Part shown: positions 7,818 through 17,874 of the stretch, piece after piece
How the letters are laid out: each line of letters begins with the position of its first letter
How positions within the stretch are numbered: the first letter of the stretch is position 1
Assembly (NCBI GenBank): GCA_013003115.1
Contig: JABDLF010000032.1
Coordinates: 1 to 33,856 of the forward strand
DNA from: Gammaproteobacteria bacterium
Lineage (GTDB): Bacteria > Pseudomonadota > Gammaproteobacteria > Steroidobacterales > JABDLF01
Reading direction: 5' to 3'
Length of the DNA: 33,856 nucleotides
The notes under the pieces: model-generated
What the model was told of the DNA's origin: nothing
The model's database searches: none
What the model saw: only the letters and a program-made list of their open reading frames with translations
Position numbers and translations under genes: made by a program

Positions 7818-8939
7818 ATGTCCAAACGCGACTATTACGAGGTGCTGGGGTGCGAGCGAAACGCCACCCAGGCCGAGATCAAGAAAGCGTACCGGCGGTT
7901 GGCCATGAAGCACCACCCGGACCGCAACTCGGACGACGTGGATGCGGAAGCGCGCTTCAAGGAGGCCAAGGAAGCCTATGAAATCCTGAGTGATGATCAG
8001 AAGCGTGCTGCCTATGACCAGTTCGGTCACGCAGGGGTGGACCCCGGCATGGCGGGCGGCGGATTTGGCGGAGGCGGATTTTCTGACATTTTCGGTGATG
8101 TCTTCGGGGACATTTTCGGCGGCGGGCGCCAGGGCGGCGGACGCCAGGTTTTCCGGGGCGCCGACCTGCGCTACGAGCTGGCGCTCGATCTTGAAAAGGC
8201 GGTTTTCGGTGATTCCGTAACGCTGACGATTCCCAAGCTGGTGTCCTGTGAAACCTGCGACGGGTCCGGAGCTAAAGCCGATTCAAAGCCCGCGACCTGC
8301 GGCGCCTGCGGCGGCCAGGGCCAGGTGCGGATGCAACAGGGCTTCTTCTCCGTTCAGCAGACATGTCCGAAGTGTCGCGGGCGGGGTACGGTCATCAGCG
8401 ATCCTTGCACCGACTGCAGCGGTGAGGGCCGCGTTGAGGCGACTCGCAGCCTGTCCGTTAAAATCCCCCCGGGCGTCGACACCGGTGACCGAATACGCCT
8501 GGCAGGCGAGGGCGAGGCGGGTGAAAATGGTGGCCCGCCCGGCGACCTCTACGTTGAGGTCAGAGTTAAACCGCACCCGATTTTTGTTCGCGATGGCCGG
8601 CATCTGGCTTGCGAAGTGCCAATCAGTTTCAGCGCAGCGGCACTGGGCTCCGCGACACAAATTCCAACGCTGGACGGGCAGGTGACGCTGAAGATCCCGG
8701 CAGGAACCCAGTCGGGCAAGCAGTTTCGAATTCGTGGCAAGGGCGTGGCCCCGGTGCGCGGCGGTCCAACCGGCGACCTGATCTGTCGTGTGCAGATTGA
8801 AACGCCGGTTAAGCTGACCGAGCGACAGAAGCAGCTCCTCGAAGAATTCGAAAAGGAACTCGAAGGCGAGAGCAAGCGGCACTCGCCCCGCTCCGGATCG
8901 TGGATTGACAGCGTAAAAGAATTCTTCGACCGGGACTGA
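7818..8939 (+). CDS. dnaJ: chaperone protein DnaJ (Hsp40)
   Basis: Co-chaperone that delivers substrates to DnaK and stimulates its ATPase. The 373 residues contain the J domain (about 1-70) with HPD at 33-35, a Gly/Phe-rich linker (about 72-110) and a zinc domain with four CxxCxGxG repeats at about 144-151, 161-168, 183-190 and 197-204. The C-terminal substrate-binding domains follow. I start at ATG 7818 because [11 protein letters not shown] matches the family N-terminus. An in-frame TTG at 7803 adds five residues with no family support. It is a type I DnaJ of normal length and the last gene of the heat-shock cluster. Confidence 0.98.
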   Translation: MSKRDYYEVLGCERNATQAEIKKAYRRLAMKHHPDRNSDDVDAEARFKEAKEAYEILSDDQKRAAYDQFGHAGVDPGMAGGGFGGGGFSDIFGDVFGDIFGGGRQGGGRQVFRGADLRYELALDLEKAVFGDSVTLTIPKLVSCETCDGSGAKADSKPATCGACGGQGQVRMQQGFFSVQQTCPKCRGRGTVISDPCTDCSGEGRVEATRSLSVKIPPGVDTGDRIRLAGEGEAGENGGPPGDLYVEVRVKPHPIFVRDGRHLACEVPISFSAAALGSATQIPTLDGQVTLKIPAGTQSGKQFRIRGKGVAPVRGGPTGDLICRVQIETPVKLTERQKQLLEEFEKELEGESKRHSPRSGSWIDSVKEFFDRD

Positions 8940-8946
8940 AGTGGCA

Positions 8947-8977
8947 CGCGTCCTCGTTCAGAGGCTTCCCGGACGCG
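8947..8977 (+). terminator. possible dnaJ 3' hairpin
   Basis: CGCGTCC (8947-8953) pairs perfectly with GGACGCG (8971-8977) across a 17-base loop, 8 bases after the dnaJ stop. No T run follows, so termination here would be weak or Rho-assisted. Confidence 0.3.
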
Positions 8978-9011
8978 CTAAGATGAGAGGCTCTGCAGGG
9001 AGAATACTGAC

Positions 9012-9824
9012 ATGGTGCGAGTAAGTGTCCTTGGGGCAGGCGGGCGCATGGGCCGCGAAGTCATCCGAGCCCTGATCGCAAGCGAGAATTTCACGCTAGC
9101 GGGTGCCCTCGCGCGGCACGGGTCCGAGATCATTGGCCAGGACGCCGGCAAGCTGGTCGGACTTCCGGATTGCAGCGTTGCCGTTGGTGATGACCTTGCG
9201 GTCGTTCTTGCCACAGCCAACGTTGCCATCGATTTTACCCTTCCGGAAGCAACCATTTTTAATATCAGCGGGTGCGAGGCTGCTGGCTGCGCCCTTGTTA
9301 TCGGTACTACGGGGCACGAGCAGTCTGCGCAACAGGCGCTCTACGAACATTCCTGGAAAGTGCCGGCTGTGCTGGCCCCGAACATGAGCATTGGCGTGAA
9401 CCTGCTCTACGGTCTCGCCGCAGTGGCCGCGCGAATGCTTGAAAATTACGACGCCGAGATAGTCGAGACGCACCATCGGTTCAAGAAAGACGCGCCGTCC
9501 GGCACGGCGCTGCGACTCGGTGAGGCCGTCGCTACCGCGCGTGGCCAGGAATTCGGATCCGTTGCTCGACTCGGTCGCGCGCCCGGCGATGAGCCCAGGT
9601 CGAAAAACGAGATAGGCGTCAGTGCGGTCCGCGCCGGTGACGTGGTTGGCGAACACACACTGCTGCTGGCGGGCGATGGGGAAAGCCTCGAGCTGCGCCA
9701 TGTTGCGCGAGATCGGGCCAGCTTTGCCGGCGGCGCGCTCAAAGCAGCGGCCTGGGTCTGCGGCAGACAGCCCGCCCTGTATGGCATGCGCGATGTGCTG
9801 GGTTTGGGCGAGGGGCTCACATAG
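9012..9824 (+). CDS. dapB: 4-hydroxy-tetrahydrodipicolinate reductase
   Basis: Reduces hydroxy-tetrahydrodipicolinate with NAD(P)H in the lysine and diaminopimelate pathway, so it feeds both lysine and peptidoglycan synthesis. The 270 residues show the dinucleotide loop GAGGRMG (8-14), IGTTGH (97-102) and the DapB signature HHRFKKDAPSGTA (154-166), in which His154 and Lys158 match the catalytic pair (E. coli His159/Lys163). AGGGAGA lies about 9 bases before the ATG. It stands alone between the dnaJ hairpin and the carA promoter, whose -35 box overlaps its stop codon. dapB followed by carAB is a recurrent order in proteobacteria. Confidence 0.98.
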   Translation: MVRVSVLGAGGRMGREVIRALIASENFTLAGALARHGSEIIGQDAGKLVGLPDCSVAVGDDLAVVLATANVAIDFTLPEATIFNISGCEAAGCALVIGTTGHEQSAQQALYEHSWKVPAVLAPNMSIGVNLLYGLAAVAARMLENYDAEIVETHHRFKKDAPSGTALRLGEAVATARGQEFGSVARLGRAPGDEPRSKNEIGVSAVRAGDVVGEHTLLLAGDGESLELRHVARDRASFAGGALKAAAWVCGRQPALYGMRDVLGLGEGLT

Positions 9825-9850
9825 ACACTGCCTGCCCGCCTCAGTACAAT
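9822..9850 (+). promoter_or_regulatory. sigma-70 promoter of carA
   Basis: TAGACA (9822-9827), five of six -35 bases, is followed after exactly 17 bases by TACAAT (9845-9850), also five of six. The -35 contains the dapB stop codon. The start would be near 9857, leaving a leader of about 100 bases before carA. Confidence 0.65.
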
Positions 9851-9859
9851 CTTTTGCGT

Positions 9860-9916
9860 CCTCCCACCGGAGGGCGCCAGACGGGAGGCGTCGCAGTGGC
9901 GGACGCGTCCCGTTTT
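9860..9916 (+). terminator. putative attenuator in the carA leader
   Basis: A 12-base arm (9881-9892) pairs with 9902-9913 (six pairs, one G-G mismatch, five pairs; loop 9 bases) and runs into TTTT (9913-9916), which is terminator-like. Upstream, CCTCCC (9860-9865) can pair with GGGAGG (9883-9888) inside the terminator's left arm, or CCTCC can instead fold locally with GGAGG (9869-9873). These exclusive pairings are the layout of an attenuator. What signal it senses (pyrimidine, arginine or other) cannot be read from the sequence. Confidence 0.5.
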
Positions 9917-9955
9917 GTGCATCTGCGGGTCTTGATGACCGCAATGGAGTGACTT

Positions 9956-11107
9956 TTGGAACAAGACGCAGCCCTGGTCCTCGCTGACGGAACGGTTTTC
10001 CGAGGCACATCCATTGGCAAGCCCGGGCTGTCCGTCGGCGAAGTGGTCTTTAATACGGCTATGACGGGCTACCAGGAGATCCTCAGCGATCCCTCCTACT
10101 GCCGCCAGATTGTTACGCTGACCTATCCCCACATCGGCAACACCGGCGTTAATGCTGCGGATATGGAGTCTGCTGCGGCCCAGTGCGCCGGCCTGGTTAT
10201 CCGGGATTTGCCTCTTGGTGTCAGCAGCTGGCGCAGGGAGCAGGATCTTGATGATTTTCTCAGGCAGCAAGGTGTCGTTGCCATCGCCGGCATTGATACG
10301 CGCAAGCTAACCCGCATTCTCCGGGACAAAGGCGCGCAGCATGGCAGCCTGGTTGCGGGCGATATTGATATCGAAGCGGCCCTTGAGGCCGCGCGCGCGT
10401 TCGGTGGGTTAAGTGGCGTCGACCTGGCTCGGGAGGTCAGCACCCGGGAGGTTTACGAGTGGTCCGAAAGCACCTGGGACCTCGACCATAAGGCCCCGCG
10501 CGAGGCGCCGCCGGCCGATTATCACGTCGTGGCCTTCGACTTCGGCATTAAGCGCAATATCCTGCGTTTGCTCGTTGATGCGGGTTGCCGCGTTACCGTG
10601 GTGCCGGCCAGCACGCCCGTGGCGGATGTGCTCCCGATGCGGCCAGACGGCATTTTCCTCTCGAATGGGCCCGGTGACCCGTTCGCCTGCGACTATGCCA
10701 TTGCTGCCGTTCGGGAACTGCTGACGACCGGCATTCCGATATTCGGGATCTGCCTCGGGTTTCAGATCCTGGCGCTGGCAAGCGGCGCAAAAACTGAAAA
10801 AATGAAGTTTGGCCACCACGGCGCCAATCATCCCGTGAGGGACGAGGCGACGGGCCGCGTACTCATTACCAGTCAGAACCACGGTTTTGCTGTCAGCGAG
10901 GAGGATCTGCCTGCTCAATTACGGGTTACCCATCGGTCGCTGTTCGACAACAGCCTGCAGGGCATCGAGCGAACCGACTGTCCCGCATTCGCCTTTCAGG
11001 GCCATCCGGAGGCAAGCCCGGGTCCGCATGAAGCACGCGCGCTCTTCGGGCGGTTCATTGAACTGATGGCAGCTGGCGTGGTTTCGGTCCACGCAAATGC
11101 TTCATAA
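9956..11107 (+). CDS. carA: carbamoyl-phosphate synthase small (glutaminase) subunit
   Basis: Releases ammonia from glutamine for carbamoyl phosphate synthesis by CarB, feeding arginine and pyrimidine pathways. The 383 residues have the N-terminal CarA domain ([16 protein letters not shown] at 28-43) and a class I glutaminase domain with SNGPGDP (236-242), the nucleophile Cys266 in GICLGFQ and His350/Glu352 in [13 protein letters not shown]. The start is a TTG at 9956, chosen because GGAG at 9946-9949 lies 6 bases upstream and the protein then begins at [14 protein letters not shown] as in the family. It is followed by an A+T-rich 62-base spacer and carB. Confidence 0.97.
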   Translation: MEQDAALVLADGTVFRGTSIGKPGLSVGEVVFNTAMTGYQEILSDPSYCRQIVTLTYPHIGNTGVNAADMESAAAQCAGLVIRDLPLGVSSWRREQDLDDFLRQQGVVAIAGIDTRKLTRILRDKGAQHGSLVAGDIDIEAALEAARAFGGLSGVDLAREVSTREVYEWSESTWDLDHKAPREAPPADYHVVAFDFGIKRNILRLLVDAGCRVTVVPASTPVADVLPMRPDGIFLSNGPGDPFACDYAIAAVRELLTTGIPIFGICLGFQILALASGAKTEKMKFGHHGANHPVRDEATGRVLITSQNHGFAVSEEDLPAQLRVTHRSLFDNSLQGIERTDCPAFAFQGHPEASPGPHEARALFGRFIELMAAGVVSVHANAS

Positions 11108-11169
11108 TTTACTTTAATTGCTAATAATAACTAATTGATTTTTATTGATATAAATCCCAAGGATTCCTG
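11108..11169 (+). promoter_or_regulatory. A+T-rich carA-carB spacer
   Basis: About three quarters A+T, in sharp contrast to the G+C-rich genes on both sides. It ends with AAGGA (11159-11163), 6 bases before the carB ATG, a good ribosome binding site. A weak promoter (TTGCTA at 11118-11123, 17 bases, TTTATT at 11141-11146) can be drawn but is not convincing. The spacer may mainly keep the carB start free of RNA structure. Confidence 0.3.
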
Positions 11170-14100
11170 ATGCCACGTCGCGAAGACATAAAAAGCGTTC
11201 TGATTATTGGCGCAGGGCCCATCGTTATCGGGCAGGCATGCGAGTTCGACTATTCGGGCGCCCAGGCCTGCAAAGCGCTTCGCGAGGAGGGTTACCGGGT
11301 CATTCTCGTTAACTCGAATCCCGCGACCATCATGACCGATCCAGACACGGCCGATGCCGTCTACATCGAGCCTGTGCACTGGCGCAACGTTGCCAAGGTC
11401 ATTGAAAAGGAGCGGCCGGATGCGCTGCTGCCAACCATGGGCGGTCAAACCGGTCTCAACTGCGCCCTCGACCTCGTGCGCGAGGGTGTGCTTGAGAAGT
11501 TCGGCGTCGAGATGATCGCGGCCAGCCGCGCCGCCATCGACATGGCCGAGGATCGCGAGCAATTCCGCGAGGCGATGCAGGAAATCGGCCTCGAGGTGCC
11601 CAGCGCGATTGTTGTGCATGACCTCGATTCGGCACTTTCGGTGCAGGATGAAATTGGTTTCCCGACGATCATCCGGCCATCGTTTACCCTCGGCGGAACA
11701 GGCGGTGGTATTGCCTATAACCGCGAGGAATTCGAGCATATTGTGCGCCGCGGCCTTGAGATGTCGCCAACCACGGAGGTCCTGCTGGAAGAATCCGTGC
11801 TGGGCTGGAAAGAATTCGAGATGGAGGTTATCCGGGACAAGAACGATAACTGCATCATCATTTGCGCCATCGAGAATATCGATGCCATGGGTGTACATAC
11901 CGGCGATTCCATAACCGTCGCGCCTGCGCAGACGCTCACCGACAAGGAATACCAGCGCTTGCGCGATGCCTCGATAAAGGTGTTGCGCAAGATCGGCATC
12001 GAGACCGGCGGGTCGAACGTGCAGTTCGCCATCAATCCTGAAGACGGCCGCATCGTGATCATCGAAATGAACCCGCGGGTATCGCGTTCGTCCGCGCTCG
12101 CTTCAAAGGCCACCGGTTTTCCTATCGCCAAGGTGGCAGCCAAACTCGCCGTGGGCTTTACGCTGGACGAGCTGCAAAATGAGATAACCGGCGGTCTGAC
12201 GCCGGCGTCGTTCGAACCCTCAATCGACTACGTTGTCACCAAGATTCCGCGTTTCACCTTCGAGAAATTTCCCGATGCGAACGATCGCCTGACGACGCAA
12301 ATGAAGTCGGTCGGCGAGGTCATGGCCATCGGGCGTACGTTTCAGGAATCGCTGCAGAAGGCGCTGCGCGGACTGGAAACCGGCGTGGTCGGCCTTGATC
12401 CTATTATCGAGCTGCCGGCCAACGACGAAACAAGGCGCAAGCTCGCCGAGGAGCTGCGGATGCCTGGCGCTCACCGGCTCTGGTACCTTGCTGACGCGAT
12501 GCGGCTGGGAACGGGCATCGAAGCGTTGCACAAGACGACCGGCATCGATCCCTGGTTTTTGGCGCAAATCGAAGACCTGGTGGTTGAGGAACAGCGGGTC
12601 GCCGCCCAGGGCGAGATGGCGCTCGAGGGGTCAAGACTCAGAGCGCTGAAGCGCAAGGGGTTCTCTGACGCGCGACTGGCACAGATCATCGGTGTTCGTG
12701 AGTCGCAGGTGCGCGGCGCCCGGGTCAGGCATGGTGTGCTGCCTGTTTTCAAACGTGTGGACACCTGCGCCGCGGAGTTTGCTACCACCACCGCCTACAT
12801 GTATTCGACTTACGAGGAAGAATGCGAGGCAGATCCCGGAGAGCGGAGGAAGATTATGATTCTGGGCGGTGGCCCGAATCGAATCGGGCAGGGTATCGAG
12901 TTCGATTACTGCTGCGTTCACGCTGCGCTCGCTCTGCGCGACGCCGGATTCGAGACCATCATGGTGAACTGCAACCCGGAGACGGTTTCTACGGACTTCG
13001 ATATCTCGGATCGGCTGTACTTTGAGCCCGTGACCTTCGAAGACGTCATGTCGATTATTGATGTTGAAAAGCCAGAAGGCGTGATCGTCCAGTATGGCGG
13101 CCAGACGCCGCTCAAGCTTGCGCGCGAACTCGAAGAAGCGGGCGCACCGATTATAGGCACCTCCCCCGACAGCATTGATCTCGCCGAAGACCGCGAGCGT
13201 TTCCAGAAGCTCGTCGAGCGCCTCGGGTTAAAGCAGCCGGCAAACCGCACCGTGCGGGAACCCGCGCTGGCCCTGAAACTTGCTGAGGAGGTGGGCTACC
13301 CGCTGGTGGTCAGGCCCTCCTACGTACTGGGCGGCAGGGCCATGGAAGTGGTGTTTACGCCGGAAGATCTTGCGCACTACATCGGCACCGCAGTGCGTGT
13401 CTCCAACGACAGCCCGGTGCTGCTGGACAGATTTCTCGACATGGCCGTTGAAGTTGACATCGATGCCATCAGCGATGGCAAGGATGTGCTGATTGGCGGG
13501 ATTATGGAACACATAGAGCAGGCCGGGGTGCATTCGGGCGATTCGAGTTGCTCGCTGCCACCGGCGACGCTGAGCGAGGCCTTGCAGGCCCGCATGGCGG
13601 ACCAGGTCAGGCAGCTCGCAAAAGCGCTCAAAGTAGTCGGGCTGATGAACACGCAGTTTGCCATTCAGAATGGCGAAATTTATCTGCTGGAGGTCAACCC
13701 GCGCGCCTCGCGCACGATACCGTTTGTGTCCAAGGCCGTGGGCATGCCGCTGGCGAAAATCGGCGCCCAGGTAATGGCGGGCAAGAGCCTCGCGGAGCTG
13801 GGCTGCCTCGTCCAGACGACGCCGGATTATTTCTCGGTAAAAGAGGCGGTTTTCCCGTTTCTGAAGTTCCCCGGCGCCGATCCCATCCTCGGGCCGGAGA
13901 TGAAGTCTACCGGGGAGGTCATGGGCACCGGGCGATCATTCAGCGAGGCTTATGCAAAGGCCAGGCAGGGCTCGGGCGTCGTTTTGCCAAGGTCAGGAAA
14001 CGTGGTGCTCAGCGTTCGCGACCGCGACAAACCGGCGGCCGTGGAAGTCGGGAAGCTGCTCCGGGCCCGTGGCTTCGGGCTGGTTGCCACCCACGGTACG

Positions 14101-14394
14101 GCGCAGGCGCTGAGTGCAGCCGGCCTTGAATGCGCGTCCATCAACAAGGTGCGAGAAGGCCGGCCGCACATCGTTGACCTGATCAAGAATGGAGAAGTTG
14201 ACCTGATTATCAACACGACAGAAGGCAAGCAGGCGATCAATGAGTCCCACTCCATTCGCCGCGAGGCAGTGCGCGGGTCCATCCCTTATTACACGACCGT
14301 AGCGGGCGCCCTGGCGGGCTGCGGTGCCCTCGATTATCTCGATAGTGCCGATGTGAATCGATTGCAGGATCTCCATAAGGAGCTGGTGGCATGA
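11170..14394 (+). CDS. carB: carbamoyl-phosphate synthase large subunit
   Basis: Makes carbamoyl phosphate from bicarbonate, ammonia channelled from CarA, and two ATP. The 1074 residues (E. coli 1073) form two homologous halves, each with a pre-ATP-grasp and an ATP-grasp domain. EFDYSG (25-30) opens the first half and IEFDYCC the second. Both halves keep their metal-binding core ([19 protein letters not shown] and [19 protein letters not shown]). The last ~135 residues are the MGS-like allosteric domain, with NTTEGKQ near the end. The protein looks fully functional. Its stop overlaps the greA start by four bases (ATGA). Confidence 0.99.
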   Translation: MPRREDIKSVLIIGAGPIVIGQACEFDYSGAQACKALREEGYRVILVNSNPATIMTDPDTADAVYIEPVHWRNVAKVIEKERPDALLPTMGGQTGLNCALDLVREGVLEKFGVEMIAASRAAIDMAEDREQFREAMQEIGLEVPSAIVVHDLDSALSVQDEIGFPTIIRPSFTLGGTGGGIAYNREEFEHIVRRGLEMSPTTEVLLEESVLGWKEFEMEVIRDKNDNCIIICAIENIDAMGVHTGDSITVAPAQTLTDKEYQRLRDASIKVLRKIGIETGGSNVQFAINPEDGRIVIIEMNPRVSRSSALASKATGFPIAKVAAKLAVGFTLDELQNEITGGLTPASFEPSIDYVVTKIPRFTFEKFPDANDRLTTQMKSVGEVMAIGRTFQESLQKALRGLETGVVGLDPIIELPANDETRRKLAEELRMPGAHRLWYLADAMRLGTGIEALHKTTGIDPWFLAQIEDLVVEEQRVAAQGEMALEGSRLRALKRKGFSDARLAQIIGVRESQVRGARVRHGVLPVFKRVDTCAAEFATTTAYMYSTYEEECEADPGERRKIMILGGGPNRIGQGIEFDYCCVHAALALRDAGFETIMVNCNPETVSTDFDISDRLYFEPVTFEDVMSIIDVEKPEGVIVQYGGQTPLKLARELEEAGAPIIGTSPDSIDLAEDRERFQKLVERLGLKQPANRTVREPALALKLAEEVGYPLVVRPSYVLGGRAMEVVFTPEDLAHYIGTAVRVSNDSPVLLDRFLDMAVEVDIDAISDGKDVLIGGIMEHIEQAGVHSGDSSCSLPPATLSEALQARMADQVRQLAKALKVVGLMNTQFAIQNGEIYLLEVNPRASRTIPFVSKAVGMPLAKIGAQVMAGKSLAELGCLVQTTPDYFSVKEAVFPFLKFPGADPILGPEMKSTGEVMGTGRSFSEAYAKARQGSGVVLPRSGNVVLSVRDRDKPAAVEVGKLLRARGFGLVATHGTAQALSAAGLECASINKVREGRPHIVDLIKNGEVDLIINTTEGKQAINESHSIRREAVRGSIPYYTTVAGALAGCGALDYLDSADVNRLQDLHKELVA

Positions 14395-14867
14395 CCAAGC
14401 ATCCTCTGACGCAGCGCGGAGCAGATCAGCTGCGCAGCGAACTTAAGCGGCTGAAAGGTGAGGATCGTCCGCGGGTGGTCAAAGCCATTGCTGAGGCGCG
14501 GGCGCATGGTGATCTCAAGGAAAACGCCGAATATCATGCTGCGAAAGAACAGCAGGGGTTCATCGAAGGCCGCATCAAGGAGATCGAGCACAAGCTGTCA
14601 CACGCCCAGATCATTGATGTCACAGCCCACAAAGCGTCGGGCAAGGTCGTGTTTGGTGCGACGGTGCATTTGTCCGATGAGGACACCGGTGACGAGGTCG
14701 TTTATCAGCTGGTGGGAGAAGACGAGGCTGATATTCGCTCAGGGCGAATATCCATCGGCTCGCCCATAGCCCGCGCGCTCATCGGCAAAGAAGAAGGTGA
14801 CGTGGCTGAGGTGCAGGCGCCGGGCGGCACGCGCAGCTACGAGATAATGGGAATCGAATACGTTTAG
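14391..14867 (+). CDS. greA: transcription elongation factor GreA
   Basis: Rescues backtracked RNA polymerase by stimulating cleavage of the transcript 3' end. The 158 residues consist of an N-terminal coiled coil (about 1-75) whose tip has the acidic pair Asp41 and Glu44 in [18 protein letters not shown], and a C-terminal FKBP-like domain with the family segment [16 protein letters not shown]. It is translationally coupled to carB by a four-base overlap (ATGA), so it should share the carAB transcript; carAB-greA is a common gammaproteobacterial order. It ends 17 bases from the convergent yhbY. GCTGCC (14869-14874) and GGCAGC (14892-14897) could form a weak shared hairpin there. Confidence 0.98.
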   Translation: MTKHPLTQRGADQLRSELKRLKGEDRPRVVKAIAEARAHGDLKENAEYHAAKEQQGFIEGRIKEIEHKLSHAQIIDVTAHKASGKVVFGATVHLSDEDTGDEVVYQLVGEDEADIRSGRISIGSPIARALIGKEEGDVAEVQAPGGTRSYEIMGIEYV

Positions 14868-14884
14868 CGCTGCCCGGACCGGCG

Positions 14885-15181
14885 TCAGGAAGGCAGCAGC
14901 AGCTTGGGAAGTTCCTTCGCGGGACGATAAATAAGCGCCATGTTGCCGATTCGCTGAACGAGGCTTGCGCCGCTGTCGAGACAGATTTGTTCGACGATCT
15001 GGTCACGGCTCTCGCGATCACCCGCGGATATCTTTACTTTCAGCAGCTCGTGGTGCTCCAGCGCATTGTCGAGTTCAGCCATGACCGATTTGCTCAGGCC
15101 CGCCTGGCCGATCCAGATAACGGGTTTCATCTGTTGCCCCTTGCCCCGAAGAAACCTGATCTGATTATTTTTTAATTTCAT
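14885..15181 (-). CDS. yhbY: ribosome-associated YhbY-type CRM-domain RNA-binding protein
   Basis: Small CRM-domain protein; the E. coli YhbY protein binds the pre-50S ribosomal particle, so a role in ribosome assembly is likely. The 98 residues align over their full length with YhbY: QIRFLRGKGQQMKPVIWIGQ, then LDNALEHHELLKVKI and the GNMALIYRPAKE end. The ATG at 15181 keeps the first helix of the domain but has no ribosome binding site. An internal ATG at 15130 (residue 18) has AAGGGG upstream but would cut that helix off. It diverges from rlmE and lies next to greA and rlmE as in many relatives. Confidence 0.93.
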   Translation of the reverse strand: MKLKNNQIRFLRGKGQQMKPVIWIGQAGLSKSVMAELDNALEHHELLKVKISAGDRESRDQIVEQICLDSGASLVQRIGNMALIYRPAKELPKLLLPS

Positions 15182-15254
15182 ATAGTTACAGATTATACTT
15201 AATTTGAATTATCATTAAATGGTTCGCTTAGTCTAGCACCTGGTAAGCACGTCC
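15182..15254. promoter_or_regulatory. yhbY/rlmE divergent promoter region
   Basis: A+T-rich 73 bases. On the minus strand a perfect -10 TATAAT (15197-15192) lies only 10 bases before the yhbY ATG, with a poor -35 (TTTAAT at spacing 16). For rlmE, TTGAAT (15204-15209) with CTTAGT (15227-15232) at spacing 17 is a weak candidate. No heat-shock type CCCCAT box is visible. Confidence 0.45.
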
Positions 15255-15881
15255 ATGGCACGAAAGAGTAAAAGCAGCGGTCGCTGGATGGCAGAGCATC
15301 AGCGAGACGAGTTCGTGCGCCGGGCAGCAGCGGAGGGTTGGCGCTCGCGGGCCGTGTACAAACTGGCCGAGATCGACGAGAAAGACCGGCTGATCAAGCC
15401 AGGCATGACGGTGGTCGACCTCGGCGCGGCGCCCGGCGGATGGAGTCAATATGCGGCACGCAAAGTCGGTCGCCATGGCAGGGTTATAGCAATGGACCTG
15501 CTTGAGATGCCCGACCTCGAAGGGGTGACCTTTGTACAAGGGGATTTTACAGAATCCAGCGTTCTCGAAGAACTGATGCGCGAACTGGATGGCGTACCGG
15601 TCGACCTTGTTATTTCCGATATGGCCCCAAATATCAGTGGCATCAAGGCCGTCGATCAGCCTCGCGCCATGTATCTTGCGGAACTGGCGCTGGACTTTGC
15701 GGGTCAGGTACTTACGGAAGACGGCAGTTTGCTTGTGAAGATGTTTCAGGGGGCAGGCAGCGAGGACTTTCTGGCCGATATGCGCAAAGCTTTCGAGCAG
15801 GTGAAAACCCGCAAGCCGCGCGCTTCCAGGCCGCGCAGCCGGGAGGTTTACGTGCTGGGTACGAACCGCCGCATGATATAG
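15255..15881 (+). CDS. rlmE: 23S rRNA 2'-O-methyltransferase RlmE (FtsJ/RrmJ)
   Basis: Methylates the ribose of U2552 in the 23S rRNA A loop, a late step in 50S assembly, with S-adenosylmethionine. The 208 residues carry the SAM motif VVDLGAAPGGWSQY (53-66) and the K-D-K-E catalytic tetrad at Lys36 (SRAVYKL), Asp122 (ISDMAPN), Lys162 (LLVKMFQG) and Glu197 (SREVYVL), all in the usual spacing (E. coli 38, 124, 164, 199). It lies 38 bases before ftsH, the classical rlmE-ftsH (ftsJ-hflB) pair. Confidence 0.98.
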   Translation: MARKSKSSGRWMAEHQRDEFVRRAAAEGWRSRAVYKLAEIDEKDRLIKPGMTVVDLGAAPGGWSQYAARKVGRHGRVIAMDLLEMPDLEGVTFVQGDFTESSVLEELMRELDGVPVDLVISDMAPNISGIKAVDQPRAMYLAELALDFAGQVLTEDGSLLVKMFQGAGSEDFLADMRKAFEQVKTRKPRASRPRSREVYVLGTNRRMI

Positions 15882-15919
15882 TGTTAACGCAGAAAACTGC
15901 TTGAAAACAGAGGTGCCAA

Positions 15920-17845
15920 TTGAACGACTTCACCAAGAACATCATCCTGTGGATCATCATTGCCGTGGTGCTGCTATCGGTGTTCCAGAGCTTTTCGCCC
16001 ACCAGTGCGCCTTCGAACAAGTGGCAGTATTCGCAGTTCCTCGAAGAAATTGAACAGGGCAATGTAGACAAGGTTGTCATCCAGGGCGACAGCATCCACG
16101 GTGTTACCCGGTCTGGCGAAGCGTTCGAAACCTACAACCTCGAGCCGGGCAGCAGCGCGCTCATTGCCGATCTGAGAAAGAACAACGTCGAGTTCTTTGG
16201 CGAGGAGGAGCAGGGTCAGTCGTTCCTGGTTCAACTGCTTATATCTTCTTTCCCGATCCTGCTGCTGATCGGCGTGTGGATTTATTTCATGCGTCAGATG
16301 CAGGGCGGTGCCGGCGGACGCGGCGCCATGTCCTTCGGCAAGAGCAAGGCGAGACTGCTCGGAGAAGACCAGGTCACGGTCACGTTCAATGACGTTGCCG
16401 GCGTGGAAGAAGCGAAAGAAGAAGTCAGCGAGATCGTCGAATTCCTGAAAGACCCCAGCAAATTCCAGCGGCTGGGCGGGAAGATCCCCCGGGGCGTCCT
16501 GATGGTCGGGTCACCCGGAACGGGTAAAACGCTGTTGGCCAGGGCCATTGCTGGTGAGGCCAAAGTGCCGTTTTTCACGATTTCCGGTTCCGACTTTGTC
16601 GAGATGTTTGTCGGCGTCGGCGCGTCGCGCGTGCGTGACATGTTCGACCAGGCCAAAAAGCACGCGCCGTGCATTATCTTCATTGATGAAATAGATGCAG
16701 TCGGTCGGCATCGCGGTGCGGGACTTGGCGGCGGGCACGACGAGCGCGAGCAGACGCTCAACCAGCTGCTTGTCGAGATGGACGGCTTTGAAGGCAACGA
16801 AGGCGTGATCGTCATCGCTGCGACCAACAGGCCAGACGTTCTCGACCCCGCGCTGCTCAGGCCCGGCCGGTTTGATCGACAGGTCGTGGTGCCGCTGCCG
16901 GACGTGCGCGGTCGCGAAAAAATTCTCAAGGTGCATATGCGCAAAGTGCCCATTGATGATGACGTAAACCCATCAATCATAGCGAGGGGATCGCCTGGTT
17001 TTTCGGGTGCAGATCTTGCCAACCTGGTTAACGAAGCTGCGCTGTTTGCCGCGCGGGCAAACAAGCGCGTCGTGACCATGCACGAATTTGAGAAAGCCAA
17101 AGACAAGATCATGATGGGTGCCGAAAGACGCTCAATGGTGATGAGTGAGGATGAGAAAAAACTCACGGCCTATCACGAGGCTGGTCACGCCATCGTGGGC
17201 CTGACGGTTCCTGAGCACGATCCGGTGTACAAGGTGAGCATCATGCCGCGCGGGCGAGCCCTGGGCGTAACAATGTTCTTGCCCGAGGAGGATCGCTACA
17301 GTCACAGTAAGCGAAGGCTTGAGAGTCAGATTGCCAGCCTGTTTGGCGGCCGGCTGGCCGAAGAGATTATCTTTGGCCCGGACGCGGTCACCACCGGCGC
17401 TTCGAATGACATCGAGCGTGCCACCGACATCGCCCGCAATATGGTCACCAAGTGGGGGCTGTCAGACAAGCTTGGGCCGCTGACGTACTCAGAGGATGAC
17501 GGCGAAGTGTTTCTTGGTCGCAGCGTTACCCAGCACAAGCAGGTTTCCGATGTCACGGCGAATACCATCGATGAGGAAATCCGCAAGCTCATTGATACCA
17601 ATTACGAGCGCGCGAGGAGCATCCTCGAGGAAAAGATGGACACCCTGCATATGATGGCTCAGGCCCTGATCAAGTATGAGACGATCGATACCGATCAGAT
17701 TGGGGACATCATGGCAGGTCGCGAACCAAGAGCGCCGAAGAACTGGACCGAGACCGACATCGATGGCGGTGACGGGACGGCCAGCGCGCCCAGCGATGAG
17801 GCGGCATCTGATACGAAAGTGGGTGGGCCGGCGAGCCAGCACTGA
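15920..17845 (+). CDS. ftsH: ATP-dependent zinc metalloprotease FtsH
   Basis: Membrane-anchored AAA+ protease that degrades short-lived regulators (in E. coli RpoH and LpxC) and damaged membrane proteins. The 641 residues have TM1 at about 7-24, a periplasmic domain, TM2 at about 104-123, the AAA module with Walker A GSPGTGKT (197-204), Walker [10 protein letters not shown] and the second region of homology, then the zinc site HEAGH (419-423) with Asp497 as third ligand. The start is TTG 15920: AGAGG lies 6 bases upstream and the protein then begins [10 protein letters not shown] as in relatives. A strong terminator follows. Its presence with RpoH-like promoters nearby fits the RpoH feedback loop known in E. 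coli. Confidence 0.98.
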   Translation: MNDFTKNIILWIIIAVVLLSVFQSFSPTSAPSNKWQYSQFLEEIEQGNVDKVVIQGDSIHGVTRSGEAFETYNLEPGSSALIADLRKNNVEFFGEEEQGQSFLVQLLISSFPILLLIGVWIYFMRQMQGGAGGRGAMSFGKSKARLLGEDQVTVTFNDVAGVEEAKEEVSEIVEFLKDPSKFQRLGGKIPRGVLMVGSPGTGKTLLARAIAGEAKVPFFTISGSDFVEMFVGVGASRVRDMFDQAKKHAPCIIFIDEIDAVGRHRGAGLGGGHDEREQTLNQLLVEMDGFEGNEGVIVIAATNRPDVLDPALLRPGRFDRQVVVPLPDVRGREKILKVHMRKVPIDDDVNPSIIARGSPGFSGADLANLVNEAALFAARANKRVVTMHEFEKAKDKIMMGAERRSMVMSEDEKKLTAYHEAGHAIVGLTVPEHDPVYKVSIMPRGRALGVTMFLPEEDRYSHSKRRLESQIASLFGGRLAEEIIFGPDAVTTGASNDIERATDIARNMVTKWGLSDKLGPLTYSEDDGEVFLGRSVTQHKQVSDVTANTIDEEIRKLIDTNYERARSILEEKMDTLHMMAQALIKYETIDTDQIGDIMAGREPRAPKNWTETDIDGGDGTASAPSDEAASDTKVGGPASQH

Positions 17846-17874
17846 CATCACACAGCGCCTGGCTGACAATAGAG

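Noticed and set aside
9901-9910. 10-base palindrome GGACGCGTCC as an operator
   Set aside because: It is better explained as part of the right arm of the carA leader hairpin; a single copy with no partner site.
9096-10270. Long minus-strand frames (304 and 274 codons) over dapB and the carA leader
   Set aside because: They overlap the conserved dapB and carA coding sequence and resemble no protein; they arise from G+C-rich third positions.
15200-15222. Fur-box-like A+T-rich sequence upstream of yhbY
   Set aside because: About 12 of 19 positions fit the consensus on the minus strand, but the second half does not match; expected by chance in such A+T-rich DNA.
15890-15922. CTTGAAA directly before ftsH as a sigma-32 -35 box
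   Set aside because: No CCCCAT-like -10 lies 13-15 bases downstream, and it would start RNA inside the gene.
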